NCBI RefSeq assembly: GCF_003121625.1
Contig: NZ_QDDJ01000004.1
Span: 1-64,000 of the forward strand
From: Ornithinimicrobium cavernae
GTDB taxonomy: Bacteria > Actinomycetota > Actinomycetes > Actinomycetales > Dermatophilaceae
DNA: 64,000 nucleotides
Reading direction: 5' to 3'
The translations under genes and the position numbers were made by a program. Shown piece after piece: positions 18,092 through 26,078 of this stretch (within the stretch, counting starts at the first letter, position 1; the number at the start of each line of letters is the position of its first letter). Below the pieces are notes generated by a model. That model made no database searches. It was not told the origin of the DNA and saw only the letters and a list, made by a program, of their open reading frames with translations.

Positions 18092-20146
18092 ATGTCCACC
18101 GACCCGTTGCTCGCGCCGTTCGCGCTCAAGAACCTCACCCTGCGCAACCGGGTGGTCAGCACCAGCCACGAGCCGGCCTATGCCGAGAACGGGATGCCCA
18201 CGGAGCGTTACCGCCTCTATCACGCGGAGAAGGCCAGGGGCGGTCTTGCGCTCACCATGATCGGCGGCTCGGCGAACGTCTCGCTGGACTCCCCGTCCTC
18301 CTTCGGCCAGCTCTATCTCGGCGACGACACGGTCATCCCCCACCTGCAGGAGCTCAGCGAGGCCGTACACAACCACGGCGCCCTCGTGATGAGCCAGCTC
18401 ACTCACATGGGCCGGCGAGCACCGTGGGACAGCGACCGTTGGTTCCCGACCGTCTCCTCCTCTGCGCTGCGCGAGCGGGCGCACCGCAGCACTCCCAAGG
18501 AGGCCGAGGACTTCGACTTGCGGCGGATCGTCCGCGACTTCGGCCGGGCGGCGGCGCGATGCCAGGAGGGCGGCCTGGACGGCATCGAGATCAGCGCGCA
18601 CGGCGGGCACCTGCTCGACCAGTTCCTCTCGCCGCGGATGAACCGGCGCACCGATGAGTATGGCGGTACACCTGCCGGGCGCCTCCGTCTCCTTCTGGAG
18701 GTGCTCGAGGAGGTGCGGTCACAGGTAGGCCACCACTTTGTCGTCGGCGTCCGGATGAGTGCCAGCGAGGAGGTCGCTGGCGGGGTTACCCGGGAGGACG
18801 CTGTCCAGACCGGGAAGGCGCTCGAGTCCAGCGGCCTGGTGGATTTCCTCTCTCTGACGGTGGGCTCAGCCACGACCGACGTCGAGCTGGCTCAGCAGAT
18901 CCAGCCCTTGGGCAGTCCACTCGGCGCCTACCTCTCACTGGTCGGAGAGTTCCGAGACAAGGTGCGACTGCCTGTGATGCACGCGGGACGGATCGCGGAC
19001 TTGGCGACCGCACGACACGCCCTGCGCGAGGGGTATGTCGATCTGGTGGGGATGGTGCGGGCACACCTGGCCGACCCGCACCTGGTCCGCAAGCTGCAGG
19101 CGGGACAGGAGGACCGGATCCGACCGTGCGTCGGCGCGTCCTACTGCCTCAACCGGATATACATCGGGCAGGACGCGCTATGCCTGCACAATCCGGCCAC
19201 GGGTCGTGAGCGGCTGATCCCGCACGTAGCTCCGGCAGCTCCCTCGAGCAAGCGGGTCGTAGTGGTAGGCGCGGGCCCGGCCGGCCTGGAGGCAGCCCGT
19301 GTGGCCGCCGAGCGGGGTCATGAGGTGACCGTGCTGGAGGCTGCCAGTGATGTTGGAGGGCAGGTTCGCTTGGCGTCCCGCGCCGGGCCTGCGCAGGGTG
19401 AGTTGCTCAGCATCATCAACTGGCTGGCTGCCGAAGTCCGGCACCTGGGTGGGCGGATCCGGCTCAACCGGTATGCCGAGGGACAGGACGTCCTGGCCCT
19501 CACCCCGGATGTCGTCATCGTGGCCACCGGCGGTCTGCCAGCCACGCCGGAGCTCGAGGACGGCGCCGACCTGGTGCTCTCGACCTGGGACCTGCTGACC
19601 GGGGACGCTTCACCGAAGCAGCGGATCTTGGTCTTTGACGAGCACGGCAGCGATCAGGCGCTGTCCACCGCACAGAAGCTGACCGCGGCCGGGTCACAGG
19701 TGGAGCTCGTGTCGCCGGACCGGCTGGTCGGCCAGGAGGTGGTCGGGACGATGTATCCGCAGTATCTGAGCTCGCTCTATGCCTCCGGCGCCGTGCTGAC
19801 CCCGGACCACCACCTGATCGCGGTCCGCCGTGCGCCCGACGGCCTCGTCGCCGTGCTGCGCAACGCCTACACCCGGCGGACGGTCGAGCGGGTCGTAGAC
19901 CAGGTGGTCGCCGAGTGCGGCACCGAACCTAACGCAGAGGTCTACGAGGAGCTGCGGCCGTTGTCGCGGAACCAGGGTGAGACCGATCTGCAGGCGCTGG
20001 CGAGTGGGACACCGCCGGACCAGTCGAGCCAACAGGACCAGTCGAAGGGCCAGGGGTTCACGCTCTATCGCATCGGTGATGCGGTCGCGGGCCGCAACAT
20101 CCACGCCGCCATGCTGGACGCCCGCCGGCTCGGGCTGACAGTGTGA
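18092..20146 (+). CDS. stcD: Old-yellow-enzyme family N-demethylase, StcD-like (N-methylproline demethylase)
   Basis: A 684-residue protein with an FMN-binding OYE-type TIM barrel (residues 1 to about 370) fused to an FAD/NAD(P) module (VVVVGAGPAGLEAARVA at about 390), the 2,4-dienoyl-CoA reductase / trimethylamine dehydrogenase architecture. It strongly resembles rhizobial StcD from stachydrine (proline betaine) breakdown: DPLL-PF-LKNLTLRNR start, TSHEPAYAENGMP, LTHMGRR, and IRPCVGASYCLNRIY. The iron-sulphur loop reads CVGASYC where dienoyl-CoA reductases have C-x-x-C, a subgroup feature I also recall in StcD. It would oxidatively remove a methyl group from N-methylproline. It follows pruA by 6 bp. 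No Rieske-type first demethylase was found nearby. Confidence 0.8.
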   Translation: MSTDPLLAPFALKNLTLRNRVVSTSHEPAYAENGMPTERYRLYHAEKARGGLALTMIGGSANVSLDSPSSFGQLYLGDDTVIPHLQELSEAVHNHGALVMSQLTHMGRRAPWDSDRWFPTVSSSALRERAHRSTPKEAEDFDLRRIVRDFGRAAARCQEGGLDGIEISAHGGHLLDQFLSPRMNRRTDEYGGTPAGRLRLLLEVLEEVRSQVGHHFVVGVRMSASEEVAGGVTREDAVQTGKALESSGLVDFLSLTVGSATTDVELAQQIQPLGSPLGAYLSLVGEFRDKVRLPVMHAGRIADLATARHALREGYVDLVGMVRAHLADPHLVRKLQAGQEDRIRPCVGASYCLNRIYIGQDALCLHNPATGRERLIPHVAPAAPSSKRVVVVGAGPAGLEAARVAAERGHEVTVLEAASDVGGQVRLASRAGPAQGELLSIINWLAAEVRHLGGRIRLNRYAEGQDVLALTPDVVIVATGGLPATPELEDGADLVLSTWDLLTGDASPKQRILVFDEHGSDQALSTAQKLTAAGSQVELVSPDRLVGQEVVGTMYPQYLSSLYASGAVLTPDHHLIAVRRAPDGLVAVLRNAYTRRTVERVVDQVVAECGTEPNAEVYEELRPLSRNQGETDLQALASGTPPDQSSQQDQSKGQGFTLYRIGDAVAGRNIHAAMLDARRLGLTV

Positions 20147-20163
20147 GCCACAGCAGTCAGCCA

Positions 20164-20937
20164 CTACCGACCCCGGACCAGGCCGCCGTCACAGCGGATC
20201 TCCTCACCGGTGATGTAGGAGGCCGGTTCGCCGGCCAGGAAGGCGACGACTGCGGCGAACTCCTCGGGGCGGCCGTAGCGCCCGGCGGGGATGGTGGCGA
20301 TGGACGCCGCCCGCACGTCCTCCACAGTGCGGCCTGACCGCTCTGCGTTGGCCTGGTCGATGTGGTGCACCCGTGCCGTCTCGATGCGCCCGGGCAGGAC
20401 CATGTTGACGGTCACACCGTCCCGGGCGACCTCAGCCGCCAGGGTCTTCAGATAGCCGGACAGCGCCGCCCGGCCGACGTTGGACAGGGCCAGGTTCGGC
20501 AGTGGTTGTTGCACTCCGCTGGATCCGACGGCAATGAGGCGCCCCCACCTCCGCTCGACCATGCCCGGGAGCACCAGCCTGACCAGGTCCAGATGCGTGC
20601 CGAGCAGGAGGCGGATGGCGCTGTCCACGTCACCACCGGTCATGGCGGCCGCCGTGCCCGGCGGTGGGCCGCCGCCGTTGAGCACGACGATGTCGACGGA
20701 GCCATAGACGCGCTCCGTCAGCCGCACGATCTTCTCGGCAGCACCCGGCTCGGTCAGGTCCGCGACAACGGGCAGCGCTGATCCCAGTGCGGCCGCGTGT
20801 ACCCGGGTGCGCTCAGCGTCCCGGCCGACGGTCACGACGTTGGCCCCTTCGGCCACCAGGGCCCTGCTGACCGCCGCTCCGATGCCGGATGTGCTGCCGA
20901 GCACGACAGCCGTGCGCTTCTCCAGACCCAACTCCAT
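20164..20937 (-). CDS. SDR-family oxidoreductase with altered active site
   Basis: A 257-residue short-chain dehydrogenase/reductase fold: N-terminal GSTSGIGAAVSRAL cofactor loop, LNGGGPPPG strand in place of NNAG, and a C-terminal YITGEEIRCDGGLVRG segment. The catalytic Ser is present (GSSG, residue 139/140), but the Tyr-x-x-x-Lys pair is replaced: the aligned stretch is LALSNVGRAALSGYLKTL, giving Ser152 and Arg156. This matches the FabG-like subgroup known to lack the usual tetrad, so it may not be a standard reductase. It is the last gene of a three-gene unit, converging with the stcD-like gene across 17 bp. Confidence 0.85.
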   Translation of the reverse strand: MELGLEKRTAVVLGSTSGIGAAVSRALVAEGANVVTVGRDAERTRVHAAALGSALPVVADLTEPGAAEKIVRLTERVYGSVDIVVLNGGGPPPGTAAAMTGGDVDSAIRLLLGTHLDLVRLVLPGMVERRWGRLIAVGSSGVQQPLPNLALSNVGRAALSGYLKTLAAEVARDGVTVNMVLPGRIETARVHHIDQANAERSGRTVEDVRAASIATIPAGRYGRPEEFAAVVAFLAGEPASYITGEEIRCDGGLVRGR

Positions 20938-20972
20938 CAGCAGACTCCCTCGTCAGGACGCGATGACTCGCG

Positions 20973-22094
20973 TCAATGTGCGTCCAGGCGCAGGCGGCCC
21001 AGCGCGTCCTCGTCCACGGTGACACCCAGACCCGGCCCCGTCGGCACCCGCAGTCGACTCTCCTGAGGTGCGATCACCGGGCTGGTGACCTGCTCGGCGT
21101 ACTTCAGCGGGCCCATCAGGTAGGATGGGGCCGCGAGGGCGGGGAGGACGGCAGCGAGCTGCAGCCCTGCGGCGTTGGCCACCCCCAGCTCCACGACGCC
21201 GCCCACCATCACCGGCAGTCCGTGCGCAGCAGCAACCTGGGCGGCTGCCAGTGCTGGGGTGATCCCACCCATCTTGGACATGCCGACGTTGATCACCGAA
21301 GCAGCTCCGGCACGGGCCACCGCGGCGACGTCGGCCGGGTCCCGGATGGACTCGTCAGCGGCGACGTCAATACCGTGCTCACCGAGGAGGATACGGGTGG
21401 CCGTGGCATTGCCGAGCGGGTCGGCGGGGTGGACGGGCTGCTCGATCAGCTGCACGCCCGCCTCACGCAGACGGGGGCCTGCCCGGACGACGTCGGTGAC
21501 CGTCCAGAGCCCGTTGATGTCCAGCAGGAAGGGGTGCTCAGCTCCGACTGCCTCGCGAGCAGCCTCGATGCTCCGGAGGTCGGCGTCCAGCGTGCCCTTG
21601 CCGGCATACAGCTTGAGCCAGGTAAACTCCTCGGCGTAGGCCTGCGCAGTCCTGGCCACAGCCTGCGGGTCCTCGTCCCAGCCGACCGAGCCGTGCACCT
21701 CGACCTGCTCGCGCACGCGGCCTCCGAGCAGGTCCGAGACGGCCATGCCATGTCCTTGTGCCACCACATCGAGCAGCGCCGTATCCAGCGCAGCCATGGT
21801 GAAGTGGATGCCCAGGTGGACCCGGTTGACAGCTGCCAGCAACGCATGTCGAGCTCGCGCGTCCTGGCCGACAAAGGCCTGCCGCACCTCGCCGTTCACG
21901 AGGGCGGTGACCGAAGCCTGCGTCTCGGCGGTCAGCTGAGGCACGGGGCAGGCCTCGCCCCAGCCGGTCGCGCCGGTGTCGGTCGTGATCTTAACCAGGA
22001 CGTTCTGGGACCGGGTCCGGACGATGTTGCCGAACCGGAAGGGCTGGCTGAGTTCGGCCCGCAGCGGAATGGCCTCGACAGAGGTGATGAGCAT
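20973..22094 (-). CDS. Enolase-superfamily (mandelate racemase / muconate lactonizing) protein with substituted catalytic lysines
   Basis: A 373-residue member of the MR/MLE group. The capping domain and barrel are complete and the three metal ligands are visible: Asp192 (LLDING), Glu218 (LIEQP) and Asp247 (VAADES). The usual K-x-K base pair reads K161-L-Y163, and the sixth-strand K-x-x-x-x-GG reads GMSKMGG with Gly at the catalytic Lys position. Known relatives in proline-type pathways are 4-hydroxyproline betaine 2-epimerase (HpbD) and cis-3-hydroxyproline dehydratase; the neighbourhood is compatible but the active site differs. ATG 22094, 7 bp after the upstream stop, was preferred to GTG 22115. 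Confidence 0.85.
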   Translation of the reverse strand: MLITSVEAIPLRAELSQPFRFGNIVRTRSQNVLVKITTDTGATGWGEACPVPQLTAETQASVTALVNGEVRQAFVGQDARARHALLAAVNRVHLGIHFTMAALDTALLDVVAQGHGMAVSDLLGGRVREQVEVHGSVGWDEDPQAVARTAQAYAEEFTWLKLYAGKGTLDADLRSIEAAREAVGAEHPFLLDINGLWTVTDVVRAGPRLREAGVQLIEQPVHPADPLGNATATRILLGEHGIDVAADESIRDPADVAAVARAGAASVINVGMSKMGGITPALAAAQVAAAHGLPVMVGGVVELGVANAAGLQLAAVLPALAAPSYLMGPLKYAEQVTSPVIAPQESRLRVPTGPGLGVTVDEDALGRLRLDAH

Positions 22095-22101
22095 GACGCG
22101 A

Positions 22102-22998
22102 TCAGTTCTTCTCACGGAGCCAGACCCCGGAGGTCTCCTCGAGCTGCTTCACGGCAAGGAGCTGACCGCCGTCGCCGTAGGTCAGCAGCGCACGACGGTG
22201 CATCTGCTCCACGAGCGCGGACACCTCGAGCGGCACGCCGACGCGGCGACCCAGGTCCACAGCGAGCCGGATGTCCTTGAGCGCGAGCGCGAGGCGGAAG
22301 TACTCCTTGTAGTCGCCCTTGTAGACGTTCTGCACCAGATCGTTCTCGAGGAAGGCACTGGAAGCACCGCTGCCGGTGAGCGCGTCGTGCAGCAGGTCCA
22401 GGTCGACCCCCGCCTTGACCCCGAGGGTCATCACCTCCGCCCCCGCGATGGCGTGCAGGAAGAAGCCCAGGTTCAGGCAGAGCTTGACGGCATAGCCTGC
22501 GCCGGCGTGCCCGACGTGAAGGATCCGCTCCGGGTTGCCCATCAGCTCCAGGACGGGGCGCGCCTTCTCGAGGTCCTCGGCCGCGCCACCCACGAAGATC
22601 TGGAGGGTGCCGCCCTCGGCGCCGGGCACCCCACCGGTCACTGGCGCGTCGAGCGCTCCCCAGGTGCGCTCCGCGTGGGCCTGGAGCACGTGCTCCATCG
22701 CCTCGAGGCTGCTGCTGCTCATGTCCACCCACACCGCTCCGGGCGCGAGCCTGCTGGCCACCCCGTCGGGGCCGCCCATGACCTGCTCGATCTCATCGGG
22801 GCCGGGGAGCATGGTGACCAGGACGTCGACGCCGTCCGCGGCTTCGTGGGCGGTTGCGACGGCGGTCAGATTGTCCGTGGCCAGGCCGCCGGCCACCTCC
22901 ACGTTCACGTCGTAGGCCAGCACGGGAAGGGACGCGGCCACATTGCGGGCCATCCCGGCGCCCATCTTTCCGAGCCCGATGAAACCAACCTTTGTCAC
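22102..22998 (-). CDS. NAD(P)-dependent beta-hydroxyacid dehydrogenase (3-hydroxyisobutyrate dehydrogenase family)
   Basis: A 298-residue protein with the family's N-terminal dinucleotide motif (VGFIGLGKMGAGMARNVA), the MLPGPDEIEQVM region, the substrate-binding DAPVTGGVPGAEGGTL stretch and the catalytic Lys in GAGYAVKLCLNLGFFL. Members reduce or oxidise 3-hydroxyisobutyrate, tartronate semialdehyde and related beta-hydroxy acids. I chose GTG 22998 because AGGAAGG lies 7 nt upstream and it starts right at the Rossmann motif; the frame is open to 23115. First gene of a unit with the enolase-superfamily and SDR genes. Operator-like sites lie 83 bp and more upstream. Confidence 0.9.
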   Translation of the reverse strand: MTKVGFIGLGKMGAGMARNVAASLPVLAYDVNVEVAGGLATDNLTAVATAHEAADGVDVLVTMLPGPDEIEQVMGGPDGVASRLAPGAVWVDMSSSSLEAMEHVLQAHAERTWGALDAPVTGGVPGAEGGTLQIFVGGAAEDLEKARPVLELMGNPERILHVGHAGAGYAVKLCLNLGFFLHAIAGAEVMTLGVKAGVDLDLLHDALTGSGASSAFLENDLVQNVYKGDYKEYFRLALALKDIRLAVDLGRRVGVPLEVSALVEQMHRRALLTYGDGGQLLAVKQLEETSGVWLREKN

Positions 22999-23080
22999 GA
23001 TGGAACCTTCCTGCCCGGGCGTCCCGGGATGGGTCTGGCGAGCACTCGGTTGGCTCGCGGCTGTGAGAGCTAGAATATTG

Positions 23081-23113
23081 ATTGGTAACCCCAATCTGGG
23101 ACTAGGGTAACCC
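23081..23113. promoter_or_regulatory. Two operator-like sites upstream of the hydroxyacid dehydrogenase
   Basis: ATTGGTAACCCCAAT (23081-23095) has 5-bp arms ATTGG/CCAAT. GGGTAACCC (23105-23113) is a second palindrome. Both contain a GGTNACC-type core. The first differs at only 2 of 15 bases from the site just before the GntR gene (30393-30407). They are proposed binding sites for the FadR-type regulator encoded at 30418. Confidence 0.6.
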
Positions 23114-23244
23114 ACTGCACATCGTCAGGCGTCGCGAGCCCACCACTATCTTCGCAGGCCCAGCTGCTGGAACCTCCTTCCTTGACAAATTCCGGCGATA
23201 CATCACCTGAACCAAACCTGGGCAGAACTGCCTCATGTTGGTAC

Positions 23245-23259
23245 TGTGGGTCACCCACA
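23245..23259. promoter_or_regulatory. 15-bp perfect palindrome TGTGGGT-C-ACCCACA before the tautomerase gene
   Basis: The arms match over 7 bp on each side. The site lies 18-32 bp upstream of the tautomerase ATG, just after a TACTGT that could be a -10 element, so a bound repressor would cover the transcription start. It is identical at 14 of 15 positions to the site at the tctC promoter (30259-30273), which implies one shared regulator. The rest of the 22999-23276 gap shows no gene. Confidence 0.62.
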
Positions 23260-23276
23260 ACGATTGAAGGAATCTC

Positions 23277-23543
23277 ATGCCGATCATTGACATCACCCTC
23301 AGCCCCGGCCGCTCCCCCGAGCGGCTGGGCACCCTCGCCCGCCTGGTCGCGGAGGTCACCAGCGCCGCCCTGGAGATCCCGCAGGAGAAGGTGCGGATCA
23401 TGATGCGTGAGGTGCCCGACACCCACTGGTCAACCGGCGGTGTGACCATCGCGCAGGAGAAGGCCGAGAGGGGCGCGGTGGTGGGGTCTGCCGCGCAGGC
23501 TGTGCCGGCCACGGATGCCGTCCCCGGTCACGAGGCAAAGTAG
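23277..23543 (+). CDS. 4-oxalocrotonate tautomerase family protein
   Basis: An 88-residue small tautomerase. Pro2, the catalytic N-terminal base after Met removal, is present (MPIIDITLSPGRSPERL), followed by the usual helix and a VRIMMREVPDTHWSTGG segment matching the beta hairpin. The C-terminus has about 20 extra Ala/Val-rich residues beyond the usual 60-70. Such enzymes interconvert enol and keto forms of 2-oxo acids in catabolic routes. GAAGG lies 5-9 nt before the ATG. The last 16 bp overlap the 3' end of the tauE gene on the other strand. The perfect palindrome just upstream puts it in the same putative regulon as the flanking operons. Confidence 0.88.
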   Translation: MPIIDITLSPGRSPERLGTLARLVAEVTSAALEIPQEKVRIMMREVPDTHWSTGGVTIAQEKAERGAVVGSAAQAVPATDAVPGHEAK

Positions 23544-24289
23544 GCCACCGCGATCAGGCCGACCCCGACGACGACGGACCGCAGTGCCCAGGACGGGAGT
23601 CGGCGTCCGATGCGTGCGCCGACCAGCCCACCGCACAGGGAGCCCGCCGCAATGATGAGCACCACGGTCCAGTCGATGGCCGAGGGCTGCACCATCAGGA
23701 ACACCGTGGCCGACACGAGGTTGACGATCATACCGAGCAGATTCTTCACCCCGTTGGCAGCCTGGATGCCGATCGGCACCAGGAGCCCGAGGACGCCGAG
23801 GACGATCACTCCCTGGGCTGCTCCGAAGTAGCCGCCGTAGGTGCCGGCGAACAGCACGCCCGCCGCGACCAGGGGCCACCGCACGGTGGCCTCTGGTCCG
23901 GCCGGTCTGTCCGCAGCCCTGCGCTGGACCCACGGACCGATGATGACGAGGCCCACCGCGAGCAGGATCAGCACCGGCACGACCGCCTCGAAGGCCTCCG
24001 GCGGCAGCCAGAGCAGCAGCAGCGCCCCGGCGATCGCGCCCGTCACCGACACCGGGACCAGGCGCAGCACCAGGGTGCGCAGGCCAGAGATCTCCGTGCG
24101 GTAGCCCCACGCCCCGCTGATGCCCCCGGCGACCAGGCCCAGGCTGTTGGACACGTTGGCGACCACGGGTGGGAAGCCCAGGACGAGCAGGGTGGGGAAC
24201 GTGATCAACGTGCCCGACCCGACGATGGTGTTGATCGTGCCGGCCGCCAGGCCCGCCAGCAGCAGGAGGACCACATCGACCGGGCTCAC
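23528..24289 (-). CDS. TauE/SafE-family membrane transporter
   Basis: An approximately 253-residue integral membrane protein with about eight hydrophobic segments and the family's first-helix pattern VDVVLLLLAGLAAGTINTIVGSGTLITFP, plus a second half-repeat beginning LVAAGVLFAGTYGGYFGAAQG. The family exports sulfite, sulfoacetate or other organic anions, and some members act in uptake. I chose GTG 24289, which begins at the first helix; the frame is open to 24370. It is the last gene of the tct-aminotransferase-pruA unit and converges on the tautomerase gene. The substrate is not readable. Confidence 0.88.
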   Translation of the reverse strand: MSPVDVVLLLLAGLAAGTINTIVGSGTLITFPTLLVLGFPPVVANVSNSLGLVAGGISGAWGYRTEISGLRTLVLRLVPVSVTGAIAGALLLLWLPPEAFEAVVPVLILLAVGLVIIGPWVQRRAADRPAGPEATVRWPLVAAGVLFAGTYGGYFGAAQGVIVLGVLGLLVPIGIQAANGVKNLLGMIVNLVSATVFLMVQPSAIDWTVVLIIAAGSLCGGLVGARIGRRLPSWALRSVVVGVGLIAVAYFAS

Positions 24290-24409
24290 CGGACGCGGTC
24301 CGCTCCGCTCCCGAGGGCTTCGTAGCCCTCCGCGGGGACGCCGGGTGCGCCCCGGACCACCAGGTCCCACACCGCGGAAGACTCGATGACGAGTACCTGT
24401 CGCATGGGC

Positions 24410-26041
24410 TCAGGAGCCCATGTGCGGGTAGCGCCAGTCAGCGGCCGGAACGAAGGTCTCCTTGATCGCCCGGGTGCTGGTCCAGCGCATCAGGTTTGCA
24501 GCGGAGCCGGCCTTGTCGTTGGTGCCCGACGCGCGCGCTCCGCCGAATGGCTGCTGGCCCACGACTGCTCCGGTCGGCTTGTCGTTGATGTAGAAGTTGC
24601 CAGCGGCAAAGCGCAGTTCCTCGGTGGCGCGGGCGATCGCGGCCCGGTCCTGGGCGATGACGGCCCCGGTCAGCGCATAGGGCGCCACCGACTCCATCTG
24701 GCGCAGCATGGCGTCGTAGTTCTTGTCGGCATAGACGTGCACCGACAGCACCGGGCCGAAGTACTCCTCCCGCAGGTGCTCGTGTTCGGCATCACTGACC
24801 TGCAGCACCGTGGGCCGGACGAAATAGCCCGTCGAGTCGTCGTACGCACCGCCAGCGACCACCTCGACCGCCTCGTCCTGGTGGGACCGGTCGATCACGC
24901 CCGCCAGCCGGTCGAAGGCCCTGCGGTCGATCACCGCCCCCATGAAGTTGGACAGGTCCCGAACGTCCCCCATGGGCAGTTCCTCGACCGCTGCCGCCAC
25001 CTGCTCACGCAGCCCGCCGCGCCACAGCGACTCGGGAACGTAGGCACGCGAGGCCGCCGAGCACTTCTGTCCCTGGAACTCGAAAGCACCGCGCACCAGG
25101 GCAGTGCGCAGCACGTCGAGGTCGGCGGAGGGGTGGGCGACCACGAAGTCCTTGCCACCGGTCTCGCCCACGATCCGCGGATAGCTGCGATAGCTGGCGA
25201 TCCGCTCGCCAACCTGTGACCAGAGCTGCTGGAAGACGCGGGTGGACCCGGTGAAGTGGACACCCGCCAGCTGCGGGTGTGCCAGGGTCACGTCCGAGAC
25301 CTCTCCTCCCCCGCCGGTGACCATGTTGATGACCCCGGCCGGCAGACCGGCTTCCCGGAGCAGGTCCATCACGACCGCGGCGGCACGCTGCTGTGTGGTG
25401 GCGGGCTTCCACACCACGGTGTTGCCCATCAGCGAGGGTGCCGTCGGCAGGTTGCCCGAGATCGCCGTGAAGTTGAACGGCGTCACCGCATAGACAAAGC
25501 CCTCCAGGGGCCGGTGGTCGGCACGGTTCCACACCCCCGGTGAGCTGATCGGCTGCTCGGTCAGGATCTGCCGGGCGAAGTGGACATTGAACCGCCAGAA
25601 GTCGATCAGCTCACACGAGGCGTCGATCTCCGCCTGATGGGCGGTCTTGGACTGGCCGAGCATCGTGGCAGCGTTGAGCCGGCCACGCCAGGGACCGGCC
25701 GCGAGGTCGGCCGCTTTGAGGAAGACGGCGGCACGATCGTCGAAGGACAGGTCACGCCAGGCGGGCGCGGCCCGCAGCGCAGCATCGACGGCTGCCTCGG
25801 CGTCGCGGTGCTGGGCGTTGCGCAGCGTGCCGAGCACCTCAGCGTGCGCGTGCGGCTGCACCACCTCCACGACGTCGCCCCCACCGGTCACGTCCTCCCC
25901 ACCGATCACGTGGGGCAGCTCGACGGCCTCGGCCGCCATGCGGGTCAGCTCCTGCTCGAGATCGGCCCGCTCTGCGCTGCCGGGCGCGTAGTCACGCACC
26001 TGCTCGTTGACGGGGGTCGGCACGTCGGTCACGGCATCCAT
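24410..26041 (-). CDS. pruA: Second P5C dehydrogenase-type aldehyde dehydrogenase
   Basis: A 543-residue homologue of the first pruA, with VTPFNFTAISGN, GETGGKDFV (Glu293), catalytic Cys327 in FEFQGQKCSAASR and the PFGGARASGTNDKAGS tail. Catalytic residues are intact. It is predicted to oxidise glutamate-5-semialdehyde or a close analogue. The start at ATG 26041 is favoured because upstream codons are low-complexity; a GAGAGG lies 13-18 nt before it, which is a little far. It lies 37 bp after an aminotransferase and a tripartite carboxylate transporter, so here it may act on a different semialdehyde from the copy at 16454. Confidence 0.92.
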   Translation of the reverse strand: MDAVTDVPTPVNEQVRDYAPGSAERADLEQELTRMAAEAVELPHVIGGEDVTGGGDVVEVVQPHAHAEVLGTLRNAQHRDAEAAVDAALRAAPAWRDLSFDDRAAVFLKAADLAAGPWRGRLNAATMLGQSKTAHQAEIDASCELIDFWRFNVHFARQILTEQPISSPGVWNRADHRPLEGFVYAVTPFNFTAISGNLPTAPSLMGNTVVWKPATTQQRAAAVVMDLLREAGLPAGVINMVTGGGGEVSDVTLAHPQLAGVHFTGSTRVFQQLWSQVGERIASYRSYPRIVGETGGKDFVVAHPSADLDVLRTALVRGAFEFQGQKCSAASRAYVPESLWRGGLREQVAAAVEELPMGDVRDLSNFMGAVIDRRAFDRLAGVIDRSHQDEAVEVVAGGAYDDSTGYFVRPTVLQVSDAEHEHLREEYFGPVLSVHVYADKNYDAMLRQMESVAPYALTGAVIAQDRAAIARATEELRFAAGNFYINDKPTGAVVGQQPFGGARASGTNDKAGSAANLMRWTSTRAIKETFVPAADWRYPHMGS

Positions 26042-26078
26042 GCTGATGGGGGTTCCTCTCTGGGTGGTCAGCACCGGC

